From contig JALPQD010000160.1 in the NCBI GenBank assembly GCA_023101885.1, positions 3,629,188-3,693,187 on the forward strand: 64,000 nt of DNA. Reading direction: 5' to 3'. Under the pieces are notes generated by a model. It was not told the DNA's origin, made no database searches, and saw only the letters and a program-made list of their open reading frames with translations. Both the position numbers and the translations under genes were made by a program. Positions 11,661-22,496 of the stretch are shown one piece after another. Source of the DNA: Typhlomys cinereus. Its lineage: Eukaryota > Chordata > Mammalia > Rodentia > Platacanthomyidae. How positions within the stretch are numbered: position 1 is the stretch's first letter; each line of letters opens with the position of its first letter.

Positions 11661-12411
11661 GATTTATGCTATAGCTCATATGTCATGGTTTGAATGCTAA
11701 AAGCAACGGCAACATCTTATAAATGCTGCCTTTGCTTTGTGTTGTTTTAGCAGATAACTAACTTGGTTGGACCAAGTTAGAGCATCTCTCAAATCACAGT
11801 TCAATTCATTTAGGGTCTCTGAATATTTTATTTTTTATGTACAAAGAACTAGCTGGATGGATGGTCTTGAATATCCTGGATAGGATGAGGCTTGAGCAGA
11901 TGTGACAACGTGAGACCCATGACTAATTTTTAAGTTGGCTGTAGTAGAGCTGCCAGTGTCTCAGCTTACCTCGGGTGTCCCGTAAGATATTACTAAAATT
12001 CTAGAGAGGAAACACTTAGCCTTTGGCAGGGTACAGATAACATGGGAAGCCATGCAAAGATCATCATTTAGGGGTGTGGGGTAGAGTACAAGAGAAGCAA
12101 ACCCATGAATACCAAGACCGGGGAACTCTAGTATTAAAGATGGTCAGGAATTAGCAATGCAGACCAGGAAAACATGAACAGAGAGGAAGGGGAAAGACTG
12201 AAAGAGTGTTCTCTTGAAGCCCAAGCAAGCAAAACATTTCAATGAAAGGGAGCGGGCCACTTATCAAATGCTGCTGACAGTGTGAGCAGCTCACAGATAA
12301 AGACCAACCATCTTTAGCACCTTGCAGGTCCTTGAACTGTTCCATCCAAGTGGTGAAGTCAGAACATGCTGAAATGAACAGCTGAGTCTAGGGAGAATGG
12401 AGAAATCCCTC

Positions 12412-12534
12412 AAGAAATTCTATCAAGCAAACAACCCTAGAAAGACAGGGTTGATGTTGGGAATGAGACCCAGAAATGTTCCAAGATTTGTCCTTGAGAA
12501 AAATGGTATCATGTTAGTGTTTTCAAAGAGGGCA
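12412..12534. repeat. Direct repeat unit 1, left of the minisatellite
   Basis: This unit carries AACAACCCTAGAAAGACAGG, GTTGATGTTGGGAA and ATTTGTCCTTGAGAAAAATG. It matches 13070-13171 in the same order and orientation at roughly three quarters identity. Confidence 0.7.
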
Positions 12535-12837
12535 TGATGGAGAAAGAATCAAGGATGGCTGTCAGAAGAACGGCATCCTCTGCACAGGTTTGGGGTGAGT
12601 TCCTTCACTCTGCAGATCACACTAAGTAAACCTGCTCATCAAGTTAAATAATCCAGGAATCAGGGGTGGCGATGTGGACCATGCTGCCTCTTGCATGTGC
12701 TCAGGAGGTCCCAGGGTAGCGACTCCAGGAGAAAGTGGTGGTGGGACGGGACTCAGGAGCCAATCCCAGGGGCAGAGGCTGTGTCATCATGTTGATTTGG
12801 AATGGGGAGTGTAGTTTGTGTGAAACACGTCAAGATG

Positions 12838-13022
12838 GAGGTTGGCATGGTGGGGAGGTGGCAGGGTGGGGAGGTGGCATGGTGGAGAGGTGGCATGATG
12901 GAGAGGTTGGCATGATGGAGAGGTTGGCATGGTGGGGAGGTGGCATGGTGGGGGGTGGCATGGTGGAGAGGTTGGCATGATGGGGGGGTGGCGTGGTGGG
13001 GAGGTGGAGTGGTGGGGAGGTA
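12838..13022. repeat. G-rich minisatellite, about 16-17 base units
   Basis: About eleven imperfect units of the type GAGGTGGCATGGTGGG (some with an extra T: GAGGTTGG) fill the stretch. The plus strand is strongly G-rich, with many GGG or GGGG runs. The open frames across it on both strands are by-products of the repeat. Confidence 0.9.
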
Positions 13023-13069
13023 TGTCTGCACATAGCAGGATCTCATTTGAGATGATACATTGTCTCTTT

Positions 13070-13171
13070 TGAGAATTCTGACCAACAACCCTGGAAAACA
13101 GAGTTGATGTTAGGAACCAGATCCAGTATTTGTCTTTGAAAAAAATGATACTATGTTGTCATTTTAAGAGA
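13070..13171. repeat. Direct repeat unit 2, right of the minisatellite
   Basis: This is the partner of 12412-12534: GAATTCTGACCAACAACCC, GAGTTGATGTTAGGAA, TATTTGTCTTTGAAAAAAATG. The spacing between units is about 650 bases. Confidence 0.7.
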
Positions 13172-13429
13172 GGGTTTAAAGACTTTAGAAAATAAAAGTC
13201 TCAGGTCTCCAAGTGCATTCTCTCACTGGAAGTAGAGTTGCTTTGCAGGCTGCCTACAATGCTGTGCTCAGGACAGGATTTAGTTGTGATCTTGCCTAGG
13301 TCTGGCAAGGTAGGATGAATTAGAGTCAGGATTTGGGTGGTACAGCAGGATTTTCCTATTGTCTGTAATTTAGACTTTCAAATTTCCTCCCTCTCTTTCC
13401 TCCTTCCTCTGTCTGTTTCTTTCTTGTTT

Positions 13430-13555
13430 TTGTTTTTTGTTTTGTTTTGTTTCTTGAGACAAAGTGTCACCCTGTAATCCAGGCTGACCTTGAACCTGCA
13501 GTGCCTCGGCCTCCTCAGTGCTGTGATTACAAGTGTGAGTTACAACTGGCTCAAA
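13430..13555 (-). mobile_element. B1-like SINE
   Basis: The plus strand shows poly(T)-rich sequence, TCTTGAGACAAAGTGTCACC, CCAGGCTGACCTTGAACC and GCCTCCTCAGTGCTGTGATT, the reverse of a B1 element. Confidence 0.7.
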
Positions 13556-13639
13556 CATGTATAATCATGCAGTATCAAAATGAAAACATCCATACTTCAC
13601 TTGCATGTGCTTCTGTGGTATTTTTATTCTTCTTTCTTT

Positions 13640-13664
13640 TTTAATATTTTATTTATTTATTGAA

Positions 13665-13708
<44 letters not shown>

Positions 13709-13940
13709 CAGAGGGCACTGTATGTCCCTGTGGAGGACCAAGAGTGACTTCAGGAATCATCCTAGACTACTTCTACCTCCTTTTTACTTGGCTTTGGATT
13801 TCCCAGGTTCTAACCACCAGGGCTACACATGCAGGCTGCTGCTATTTCCATCTGGCATTTTTATATGGGACCTGGGATCCTAACTCAGGACCTTCTGCTT
13901 GCGAGACAGAGTCTTAACCCCTGAGCCATCTTTCCAGCCC
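13640..13940 (-). mobile_element. Dimeric ID-like SINE (IDL-Geo-like), copy 5, full length
   Basis: From right to left on the minus strand: GGGCTGGAAAGATGGCTCAG, GGTCCTGAGTTAGGATCCC, the right half (AATGCCAGATGGAAATAGC, CCTAGGATGATTCCTG), AGTGCCCTCTG, a (CA)n run of about 40 bases and an AATAAATAAA tail. It shows the complete organisation of the family. Confidence 0.8.
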
Positions 13941-14221
13941 TCTACTTCTTTCTAATACTAGTTAAAGCCAATTAAACGGATATTGAAACCATTAATGGAT
14001 TCAAATGTGTACTTTGGATAATGTCCTGTAGCTCCATGAGCTTATTTGCCAGGTTTGTCCTAAGAAATCTCATTCACCTCATTCACCATTGATTATCTCT
14101 GTATGGATCTCTCTTTACGTAGATCAAGCTATCTGAACGTTAGGTACACTTATGTAAATATCTGTTTGACTGTCTTGACCTGTTATTGCAGTTTGCCTGC
14201 ATGTTTTTGATAAATTCACAA

Positions 14222-14600
14222 CTAACAACTTGGAGGCACAAGAGGTTTTATTCTTGCTTCTAATTATACATTACAGTTCAGAGTCCAGTTTGGCAGGACA
14301 GTTCATACCAGCATCAGGAGTCAAGAGAATTGGCCACACCATATCCACAAGAATTGTTGAGAGAGGCCAGGCATCCTCACCCACCAGACTGGGAGTCTGA
14401 CAAAGTATGCCAACTTATTAAACCAGCTCTCTCCATCTTATTCACCTGCCCAGGGAATGGCCTTACCCACCATGCACTGGGTCTTTCGCATCAATTGCAC
14501 ACATCTCTTGCAGGCTTGCTTAGGGTTGTCTCAACTACTAATTCTTCCCAGAAGTGCCCAGAGGTCACCTTCAGCCTGTGCATCTACCTAGCACCCAGAT
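14222..14600 (-). mobile_element. Dispersed repeat with GTCAACTTGAC head (URR1-like), diverged copy B
   Basis: It follows the same block order as 59813-60243: GTTCAGAGTCCAGTTTGGC, GAATTGGCCACACCA, CCTTACCCACCATGCACTGG, CTAATTCTTCCCAGAAGTGC. The head itself (near 14590) is degraded. Confidence 0.5.
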
Positions 14601-15240
14601 TCTCCAGGAGACGTACTTTCTGCATGCTTCAGGCTGAACTCATTACTTCCTTCCTTGTTTCTTTTGCCTAATCATCTGCCTCTCCCGTGTTCTGTGTTTC
14701 TCTTTCTCTGAGGCTACACTACCCCAACCATAGAGGAGACCCAAGGAATCATTTGTCACCCTTCCCTTTGGGAAGACTGGAAAGGGTTTGCCATCTCTGC
14801 TTGCACCCTCTTCCGACCACAGAGAACTCCCTGCTTACCAGCATAATCTTTCTGTCTTTGGATCATGATTTGGCAAGAATCTGTATCCCTGTGGCTGGCT
14901 CTCAATGATTAGTTTTTGTATTAAAACTAGTAAGACAATCATGTACTTGGAACACTGCCAGGTGTGTCGTGGGCAGCAAGTGTCCGGCCTTGTGATGAAA
15001 CTATAAGAAACATCAGGAACAGCATTGACTGATCCCATATGATTGCCCACTTTAAAGAACGTGGCCATGCTACCCGTCCCTTCTCTTTTTTAATACTAGA
15101 CAGCTCCGGATTCAATACTGTCGGATTTTAGTGTGTCTTCTCTCTTCACATGCAGTGCCCTGGCTTTCCAATGTGTGCAGTTTCTAATCGCTGATGCTCT
15201 TCTGAAAATGGTAGCTTTCACAATCAGACACCAAATGCCC

Positions 15241-15300
15241 TCCCATTATTCATAGCTCCCTCCCATTATTCACAGCCCCGCCCCATTATTCATAGCTCTG
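15241..15300. repeat. Three tandem 20-base units
   Basis: The units are TCCCATTATTCATAGCTCCC, then two variants starting TCCCATTATTCACAG and CCCCATTATTCATAG. The period is exactly 20 with few changes. Confidence 0.85.
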
Positions 15301-15776
15301 CATACAAATAATGGCACATAGTCCCATGGTGGCGAGCGAGTTTGTAAAGCTGACAATCCAGAAGGTATCAGGTCTGCAGAACGATGTATCCAGGAAGAGC
15401 TGACCACCCAAAGGCTGCATTGGGGAATCTCAGACTCACATAGTCCTGGGGATTTGGCAAGTTGCTAACTGGAAATGACACTTAGCCTCAGTATTGAAGA
15501 GTTGAGAGCGAGAAGCGAGGACTGTGATGAGCTTAGCAGTAGACACTCCATCTAAGAGACATCTGTGGCCAAGTGGGAATGTGGATCCTTGTGTTTTTAG
15601 ATCATCCACATTTTCAAAAGAAGCCAGAACCCTGCATTATAAAGTACAGAATCATCCCATTTAAAAATGACAACTCATTCGAAATGTTTCTAAAACACTG
15701 TGCCGGCCAGCAATGTGGCTGGGAAGCTTGTGACTGAAGTTTGGATCCTCCTTCTTCCCCGACTCTGCGTCTGCAG

Positions 15777-15895
15777 GGCCAGGAGGCTGCGTCCTGAAGG
15801 TGTCCGGCTTGCACACAGATCTGTCCATTCAGTGCTCAGGGTGCTGCCGCAGCAAGGTCAAATCTGGAAAACAGCCATGTGTCCTGAAGACGCGG
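15777..15895 (+). CDS. Candidate Cys-rich exon (unidentified)
   Basis: A strong acceptor (pyrimidine tract followed by CTGCAG, ending 15776) and a strong donor (CGG/GTGAGC at 15896) bound 119 bases. The frame with codons starting at 15779 is open throughout and encodes 39 residues. These include a GGC start, a CSGCC cluster near the middle and a further Cys near the end, with several Lys and Arg. The exon would begin in phase 1 (one base of a split codon upstream) and end in phase 0. Cys spacing of this kind suits a small secreted or extracellular domain. A second frame is also open, which weakens the case. I do not recognise the sequence and found no partner exon nearby. Confidence 0.25.
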
Positions 15896-16192
15896 GTGAG
15901 CTCGTGTGAAGTTCCTGCCAGTGTTTTCTTGGCAGGTGAAGAGAGGTGAAGAGAGCAGCCAAGTCGAGGATGTGGGCAGGAAGGCTCTGGATGGAATCCA
16001 GTCTCCACCCCACGAGGGCAGCTCACCTATGTGGACAAGCAGGAAGTCTCAGGCTTGCCTTAGCCGCTGGCCTTCTGACTGACCTCTAGCTCTCCCTCCC
16101 AGTGCCTCTGGCCACTGGTCTTTTTGCAAAAGAAAGCCTAAAAAAAAAAAAAAAAGGTTTCTGTGTCCTTTCTGATAGAAGAGGCAACCGTA

Positions 16193-16500
16193 GGAGGTGG
16201 GAAATGGCTCAATAGTTAAAGCACTTGCCACGTAAGCAAAAGGACCAGAGTTCAGATGCTCAGTTAAACATCAGGTGGGTGTGGTGATCCAACCTGGAAT
16301 TCTAGCCCCTGAAGGAGGAGGCTGGTAATCCCAGAACAAACTGACTGAGCCCTATGAAGTGAGATCTGGATTTAGAGACCTGACCTCCAAACAGAAAGGT
16401 GGAAGAGCAATCAAGGATGATTCCTGATGTCACACTTGTGGGCTCCCATGCACCTCAGTGTGTGTGTGTGTGTGTGTGTGGTGTGTGTGTGTGTGTGTAC
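16193..16500 (+). mobile_element. ID-B1 composite (B4-type) SINE with (TG)n
   Basis: The ID-like head is GGAAATGGCTCAATAGTTAAAG with AGAGTTCAGATGCTCAG. The B1-like part follows (GGTGGGTGTGGTGATCC, TCTGGATTTAGAGACCTG), then the tail AATCAAGGATGATTCCTG. It ends in a TG run at 16459-16498. Confidence 0.6.
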
Positions 16501-17569
16501 GCATGTGCACGTGTGCCCCCCAATTGTCCAACCTCATGCAAACACACATACCCCCTCACACATCATGAAAAATGTAAAAACAAAAAATGAAGCAGGCAAT
16601 GACAGAATAATATATGGTTACTTATTGTAAAAGTTTGACATCATCATGGGACCTACAGAATCATAGAGTTTTACAACAAGAAGAGGCCTTTCAAGTTGCT
16701 AGCTGACTAAATGAGGTAAACTGAGGCAGAAAATCTTGCTTTGGCTCACTGGCTTCTATATAGCACGAAATCTTCTCATGCCTGGGAAAATAATTTGTAC
16801 TTTCTTTCTAATCCCTCCCTACTCATTCACACAGGAGCTCCCTACCTTTGAGACAGCAAGGTATTTTATGCAAACAGAAGATTTGCATAACATAGGAATA
16901 ATTTTTGAAATACTGTTTCATTAAAACCAATATTAATGAAATATTTATGAAGCCATAATTTATATGCAACAAATGAAATAACACAAGTCTCCAGATGTCC
17001 CAAAATTTCTTTACAATTTGCATGGTTTTAAACCTTGCAGGCAAGTAAATCATAAATTGTTTGTTATTTGCCACTTGATGCAACTTTAGTCGAAAATGGA
17101 AACTTCTATGAAATGGCGTGAGGATTTGCCATGGCCGGGTGGCATTGCTCTGTTGGGACAATGCAAAACTGAAGAGGGAAAAAAAAAAGACACACACACA
17201 CACAAAAAAAAGCTGAGATCAGGTAGTACTGATAGTTTGGATGGAGACTAACCGCAACTGCTTAGCCCAGGAGTGCTTATTTTATAGGTAAACTAAACAA
17301 AAGTACTGCGCCATGAGATCTCAGGACATGGGAATGAGGAGGTGGTGGATTTTTATGCAGCATGAATGTTCTGAAGGGAGACAAAAAGCCAAGCTTAACA
17401 CGCTCACCTGGAGAAACGAGGCAGGTCCTCACTGCAGCTTTGAGGCAGGCTGACGTTGCCCGAGGCTATGTCCTCGCTCTGGTTTACGTGTGCAGAATGT
17501 TTATGGCATGGCTTCGCCTTCTACATTGCAACAAGTCCTAACGTGTATGTGGTTTCCTTCCCTTTTCCA
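16501..17569. other. No gene recognised
   Basis: AT-rich, apparently unique sequence. I see no repeat I can name and no splice-bounded frame. Confidence 0.4.
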
Positions 17570-17574
17570 TGTGT

Positions 17575-17620
<46 letters not shown>

Positions 17621-17860
17621 ATGTACACATGTATATGTTTGCCTGTGGAGGGCAAAGGACGCTCTCAGGTGCCACCCATTCTTTTCTTGAGACAGGGTTC
17701 CCAGTGAACCCCAATGGTCCATTTGTCTCAGACGCCTCAGTGCTGAGGTTGCAAGCACATGTCCCCATACCCAGCTTTTTACACGGGCGCTGGGATGAAA
17801 CTCAGGTGTCATGTTTGCAAGGCAAGTGCTCCACCAGCTTCGTGGAATGAGCTGCCTGGT
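17570..17860 (-). mobile_element. ID-B1 composite (B4-type) SINE with (GT)n
   Basis: The plus strand shows (GT)n at 17576-17619, GGAGGGCAAAGGACGCTC, TTGAGACAGGGTTCCCAG, GCTGGGATGAAACTCAGG and GGCAAGTGCTCCACC, the reverse of an ID-B1 element. Confidence 0.65.
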
Positions 17861-18244
17861 TCTCACCCGGCAGGTGTTGCTGTCCTCCGGAGCGGATGGA
17901 ACCGCTCTGGCTTGAGATTTCTTGGTGATCAGTGTGGGAGATGCCATTGCGGCCCAAATCCCAGTTTTATTCAGACTTCAGTGGACACTATGCTCAGGGA
18001 AGGTGGTCAGCCCTGGAAGGTAGGTCATGCTAGGTCTAAGCTGGTCCTCATAATCCCACCTCCCCTTTGCCAGTGACCGGTTTAGGGATGGTCACGTGAC
18101 CTGCTCTATCCACTGAGAAATAACTAGAGACTTATAAGAAAGCATTCTTCTTTAATGAAAGAAAAAGACATCCATTTTTAAAATATCTGCATTTCCTTTC
18201 TCCTTTAGATACCATCGTTTCTCACTATATGTGAAAATGGAATT

Positions 18245-18615
18245 GTATTAATTACTTTGTTCATTGCTGTGATAAAATGCCCCGTAAAAAGCAACTTAAG
18301 GAAGGGCTTATGATGGCTCGTGGTTTGAAGGCAGAGTCCGTCATGGCGGGGGATGCGCGGTTGCAGAGGTGTGAGGCAGCTGGACTGCAGTCAGCAGGCA
18401 GAAGGAGGTAAATGCTGGTGCACCGCACACTTTCTCCTTTCTACTCAGTGGGGAGCCGCCCACGGGTTGAGCTGCCCGTGTTCAGAGTGGGTTTCCCCGT
18501 TTCAGTTAAACCTCTCTGGAAACCTTGGCACAAGCACACACATAGGGTTGTCCCCCATCCTCGACAATTCTATATCCACTCGAATTGGTAACCAAGATTT
18601 ACCACCACAGGGATG
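18245..18615 (+). mobile_element. Dispersed rodent repeat, CAACTTAAGGAAGGG class
   Basis: TTCATTGCTGTGATAAAATG, AAGCAACTTAAGGAAGGG and GTCCGTCATGGCGGG occur in the same order as at 20190-20590 and, less well, 18755-19085 and 31025-31340. I know this motif series as a common rodent interspersed repeat but am unsure of its family name. Confidence 0.5.
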
Positions 18616-18754
18616 ATTGGAGATGTGGAGATTGTACAACACAAGTAAGGAGAATAACAAAGAATATCTCTTATAATCCAGATTGAAATATGAATTTTAT
18701 GATAAGAATAACAGGACAGAGGAAACATTATATAGACACAGAAGAGGGAGGCAT

Positions 18755-19085
18755 AATATGTGACTGTTCGATGACTCTTCTGTTGCTATGGGAAAATATT
18801 CTGATCCAGACAGCCCAAAGGAGAAAGAGTTATTTATTTGGCTTAAATTCCAGAAGGGATATAGTCTTTATGGTGGAAATCACATAGCAGAAGTAATGGC
18901 AGCTGACAGCAAAAGGCAAGTTCATGTTACCAGCAGGCAGAGAGAGTGAGAGGAAACCAGGAGGAAGTGGGGCAGGGCTATCAAATCGCAAGGCCCACCG
19001 CTAGTGACTACTTCCTTTAGGAAGACTCTGCCTTCTGAAGGTTCCATTATGTTCCCAAACAGGGCCAGCAGCTGGAGATCACGTG
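18755..19085 (+). mobile_element. Dispersed rodent repeat, same class, diverged
   Basis: TTCTGTTGCTATGGGAAAAT, AGAGTTATTTATTTGGCTT and TATGGTGGAAATCACATAG follow the order of the copies at 18.2 and 20.2 kb. Confidence 0.4.
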
Positions 19086-20189
19086 TAAAAATGAATGAGC
19101 CTGTGGTCAGGCTCTAGTCAGAAATGACCCTTGGGCTCCTAAGCTTGGCCCCGTGGACATTTTCCTCTCCCCTAGATGTGAAAGAAACAAGCATTCCTGG
19201 GGAGGAGCACAGGTGCGCAGAATGTACAGGAAAATGGGAGACACCCCCCCACCCCGTCTTCCTCCACTTACCCAGCGTCTATGTATGCTGAAGTTTGATT
19301 GTGGAGAACTCCTTCATGGACCACACGTGCCTTACACATGGAACAGGCATGAGAGTTGCTGAGCCCCGTGAGTATACATGGGACTGTGTGATAATGTGGA
19401 CTCTGCTTAGAAATCAGGCTATTTCACTAACAGCTGACTCTGAGTCACAGCTGTATCCCCTCTTTGGAGGATGTGCGGGTAGCAGAGACCAACCAGACTG
19501 AGCTTGCCATCCTGGACGGGAAGAGGAGTCGTGCCCACCGATCATTAGAAACCAAAGTACAGCTGGTCAAGTATCAGGTAGGAAGAAGAGCGCAGGCAGC
19601 CTGGCTCGGCCCTCTGAGCCTCACGGGCAACTGGAAGATGAAGTGGATGAAGATGTCAGATGGGCCTTCGGATGCAAGGAGGAGCCTCCGTCTTTTTTCT
19701 TCCTTGCCTTCCTGGGAGTTTACATTCTAGTTCTTCACCCACATTCAAATTCACGGCTTCATAAATTTTTGGCTTCCTGGTTAAGTGTGACAAATGTATA
19801 ATTCATGACTTCACTTCAGGGCACTTTTACTAAGCAACGACTTTGAGTCAGTATAACCTGGAAACAGGGCTCTGTGTCTGTGCTGACAAACCATTGATCC
19901 GCCAAAGACCAGGGACAATGCTGTGTGTGTGTGTGTGTGTACATGTGCATGTGTGTATGCGTATGCATGGAGGGGGTCCGGGGGTGCCAGCAGGCCTTGC
20001 CAGAAGGGAAACACTGAGGAGGTTGTGGTACAACAGGCGATTTTCCAGGGATGTTGGGTGCATTTCATGTTGAAGTCAGTGATCCAGATGGCGAAGGAGA
20101 AAGGAAGGGAAAAAAAGAAAGGGAGTGTGCTTGGGTGTGAGGCAGAGGGGTGGGGGGAGTTCAGGGTGACTTGGGGTGTTAAGTTTATG

Positions 20190-20590
20190 GTTCTAGCTAC
20201 TTTTCTCATTGCTGTGACAAAACACCTGGCCAAAGAGAAACTTAAGGAAGAAAGAGTTTATTTTGTCTTGTGCTTTGAGGTGAGGTTCATGGTGGCAAGG
20301 AGGTCATGATTGATTGGCAGGGAGGTCATGATTGGCAGAGAGGTCCATGGTGGCAGGGGTGTGAGGCAGTTGGTCACATTGAGTGCATAATCAGAAAGAG
20401 AGATGGAGGCTGTGTTCAAGCTGGCTTCCCCTTTTTTACTTAGGAGGGGGAACTCCAGGGGATGGGATGCTGCTGCCCACATTTAGGATAGGTCTTCACA
20501 CTTCAAGGGAGTCCAGTCTAGAAACTCCCTCATAGGCACACCCAGAGGTGTGTCTTACAGGCGATTCTAGATCCTGTCAAACTGATAATC
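20190..20590 (+). mobile_element. Dispersed rodent repeat, CAACTTAAGGAAGGG class
   Basis: CTTTTCTCATTGCTGTGACA, GAAACTTAAGGAAGAAAGAG and GGTTCATGGTGGCAAGG occur in order. It ends near GATCCTGTCAAACTGATAA. Confidence 0.5.
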
Positions 20591-20814
20591 AGCATTGGCC
20601 TTTGCATCCCTGAAAAACACCTCTGCAGTGATCCTGGGAGTCAGGATTGAGAGGGGAGGATGCTGGCTGCCCATTGACTTACCCTCCTCGGGGATTCTGA
20701 GTGAGGCTAAATCCCTGGGAACAGAGCTCACACTTGTCTCTGGGTTTGGATGATGACTTTAATCAGTCCAACTATCTCCAAAGGAAGGAGGGACTCCATC
20801 TGTCTCCTTGAGCA

Positions 20815-20965
20815 GACATCATAGCTCTCCTCCCAGGCACTGACCCTTCCAGCATTTAGGAATTCTGCTCGGAGAGGTCACAGTTGTGATGCAGCCAGGA
20901 CTCAGGGATGGCTCTGCTGTGTGACATCATAGCTATCCTCCTGGGCACTGACTCTTCCAGCATTT
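20815..20965. repeat. Direct repeat of about 43 bases, spaced 108
   Basis: GACATCATAGCT, CACTGACCCTTCCAGCATTT at 20815-20857 recurs as GACATCATAGCT, CACTGACTCTTCCAGCATTT at 20923-20965 with few changes. Confidence 0.8.
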
Positions 20966-21240
20966 TCTCTCAGGAACTCATCTGTAGATCTTTCTCACTG
21001 ACTCATGGCCCCTCTTAAGTCCCTGGGAGAGGTTGTACAAGGGTAGAGTCTAGGCTAAATACATTTATGTGTTTACTTATTTACTTACACACTTCCCTTT
21101 TACTTGCTTTAAAAAAATCTCTTTAAAAAATAGTAATACAGGAATTTAGAAAAATAAAACAAAAACTCCAAATGCTTTGTCCCTTACAGCCTTCCTTCAC
21201 TTTTGCCTTCCTGGCATGACCATGGTTAAAAGCAGGAAGG

Positions 21241-21362
21241 CAGCTGGGCATGGCATCCCATGCCTCTCTCTCCAGCACCTGGAAGGCTGAGTCAGAAGGA
21301 TTATGAATTCTAGCTAGCCTGGGCTACATGGCAAGATCCTGCCTCAGACAAAAAGAAATAAA
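21241..21362 (+). mobile_element. B1-like SINE
   Basis: AGCTGGGCATGGCATCCCAT, GGAAGGCTGAGTCAGAAGG, CTAGCCTGGGCTACATGG and GATCCTGCCTCAGA are in B1 order with an A-rich end. Confidence 0.75.
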
Positions 21363-21529
21363 CATGGGCATCATCCTCATGAAATTTTTGTTCTGTTCAT
21401 GCAAAAAATTTACTTAGTCTCTGATTTTTGACTAGCTTTTCTTCTCTCTCTTCCCCCTCTCTCTTCTTTTCTCTCATTCTCTCTCCTTCCTTTCTCCTCT
21501 TTCTCCCCCTTCTCTCCATCTCTCTCTTT

Positions 21530-21735
21530 GTCTATGTTCCTGTGTACATATGTTTGGAGACCAGAAGTTGATGTTGAGCGTCTTCCTCAATCTCTCTCCA
21601 CTTTATTTTTTGATGCACGACCTCTTACTGAACCTGAAGTTCACCTAGTTCAGCTGGACTGGCTAGCCAGAAAACGCCAGGGATCTTTCTTTCTTCACCT
21701 AAAAGTTCAAAATCTTGCTTTAAAGAAAAAAAAAA
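21530..21735 (-). mobile_element. Partial ID-B1 composite SINE
   Basis: The plus strand shows GGAGACCAGAAGTTGATG, CTGAAGTTCACCTAGTTC and GGCTAGCCAGAAAACGCC, the reverse of a B4-type element. The ID head is missing. A CT-rich run lies just left. Confidence 0.45.
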
Positions 21736-22395
21736 AAAATCCCAGGAATCTTATCTCAGTACCTGACATTCCACCTCACAGGATTTGGGCATCATTTAAT
21801 TTGCATAATGCAGGGCGACTGGGTGGGGCTGGATTCATCAGTTGAATGATGATGCAGCTGCTTCTTTGATCATCTGCACTTCACGCACACGCGGGCTTCC
21901 TCAGGTCCCTCCTTTCTGAAGGACACGCAGTGACTTGACTCTAGGCACTCCCCGGAAAGTGGAAGAGCAGGGATCAGGGTCAGAAGTTCCTGGGTTGCAT
22001 TTTGCTTTGCTGCCATCAGAGATAGGGACCGTCGCTGTGAACCTAGAGGTTGGCAAGGGACGGGTCCAGATGCCCATTGGAGGCAGAGCTGGAAAGAAAA
22101 CAGATGCACCAGAACCGCATGGAGTCTTTCAAATTCTGGCCAGAGAAGAGGTCTGGGTGACTGTGGAAGGAATTCAGGGACCTAGGAAGGAGGTTGAGCT
22201 CCTTTCCAGACGGTCACAGGAGTCTCAAGAGTTCTACAGGGGAGGGGGAAGGAGCCTGTGCTGGAGGAAAGCCCCAGGACGAGGAGTGGAGAAGGCAGAA
22301 GTATGGGAGATGATGTAGGAAGTGGGGCGTGTGGAGCTGTGGGAGGGGACAGGAGGAGTCGGCCTGTGTCACGTGAGGAGCGCGCGTCCTAGGAG

Positions 22396-22496
22396 ATGAG
22401 CCAGCCAGAGCAGCAGATGGACCTGGGGCAGAAGCCAGCAGTACCCACCACCTTGGACACCACAGGAAGAGGAAGACAGGGACACCCACGGTCAAG
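22396..22496 (+). CDS. Candidate first coding exon (unidentified)
   Basis: An ATG at 22396 in a fair context (GGAG before it) opens a 33-codon frame starting MSQPEQQMDLGQKP and ending in phase 2 at a near-ideal donor (TCAAG/GTGAGAAATG). Upstream, at about 22370-22390, are CACGTG (E-box) and GCGCGCG. This could be a first coding exon, or an internal exon starting after TCCTAG at 22392. The region has no recognised repeat. No continuation exon was found, so it is only a candidate. Confidence 0.2.

Noticed and set aside
12838..13022. CRISPR-like repeat array
   Set aside because: There are no unique spacers between the units, they vary in length and sequence, and the genome is mammalian.
12735..13088. 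His/Pro/Thr-rich frames on both strands
   Set aside because: All arise from the G-rich minisatellite. Open frames on opposite strands over the same repeat are an artefact of a unit without stop codons.
15777..15895. Joining the Cys-rich exon candidate to the exon at 46 kb
   Set aside because: The 46-kb exon carries its own promoter, leader and signal peptide, so it is a first exon and not a continuation.
17501..17947. 148-codon minus-strand frame
   Set aside because: It crosses a SINE and its (CA)n tract, so the frame is a by-product of the repeat.
21935..22318. 127-codon plus-strand frame
   Set aside because: No recognisable domain, low-complexity Glu/Arg/Gly content, no splice sites at its ends, and an open frame of this length is expected by chance in GC-richer DNA.
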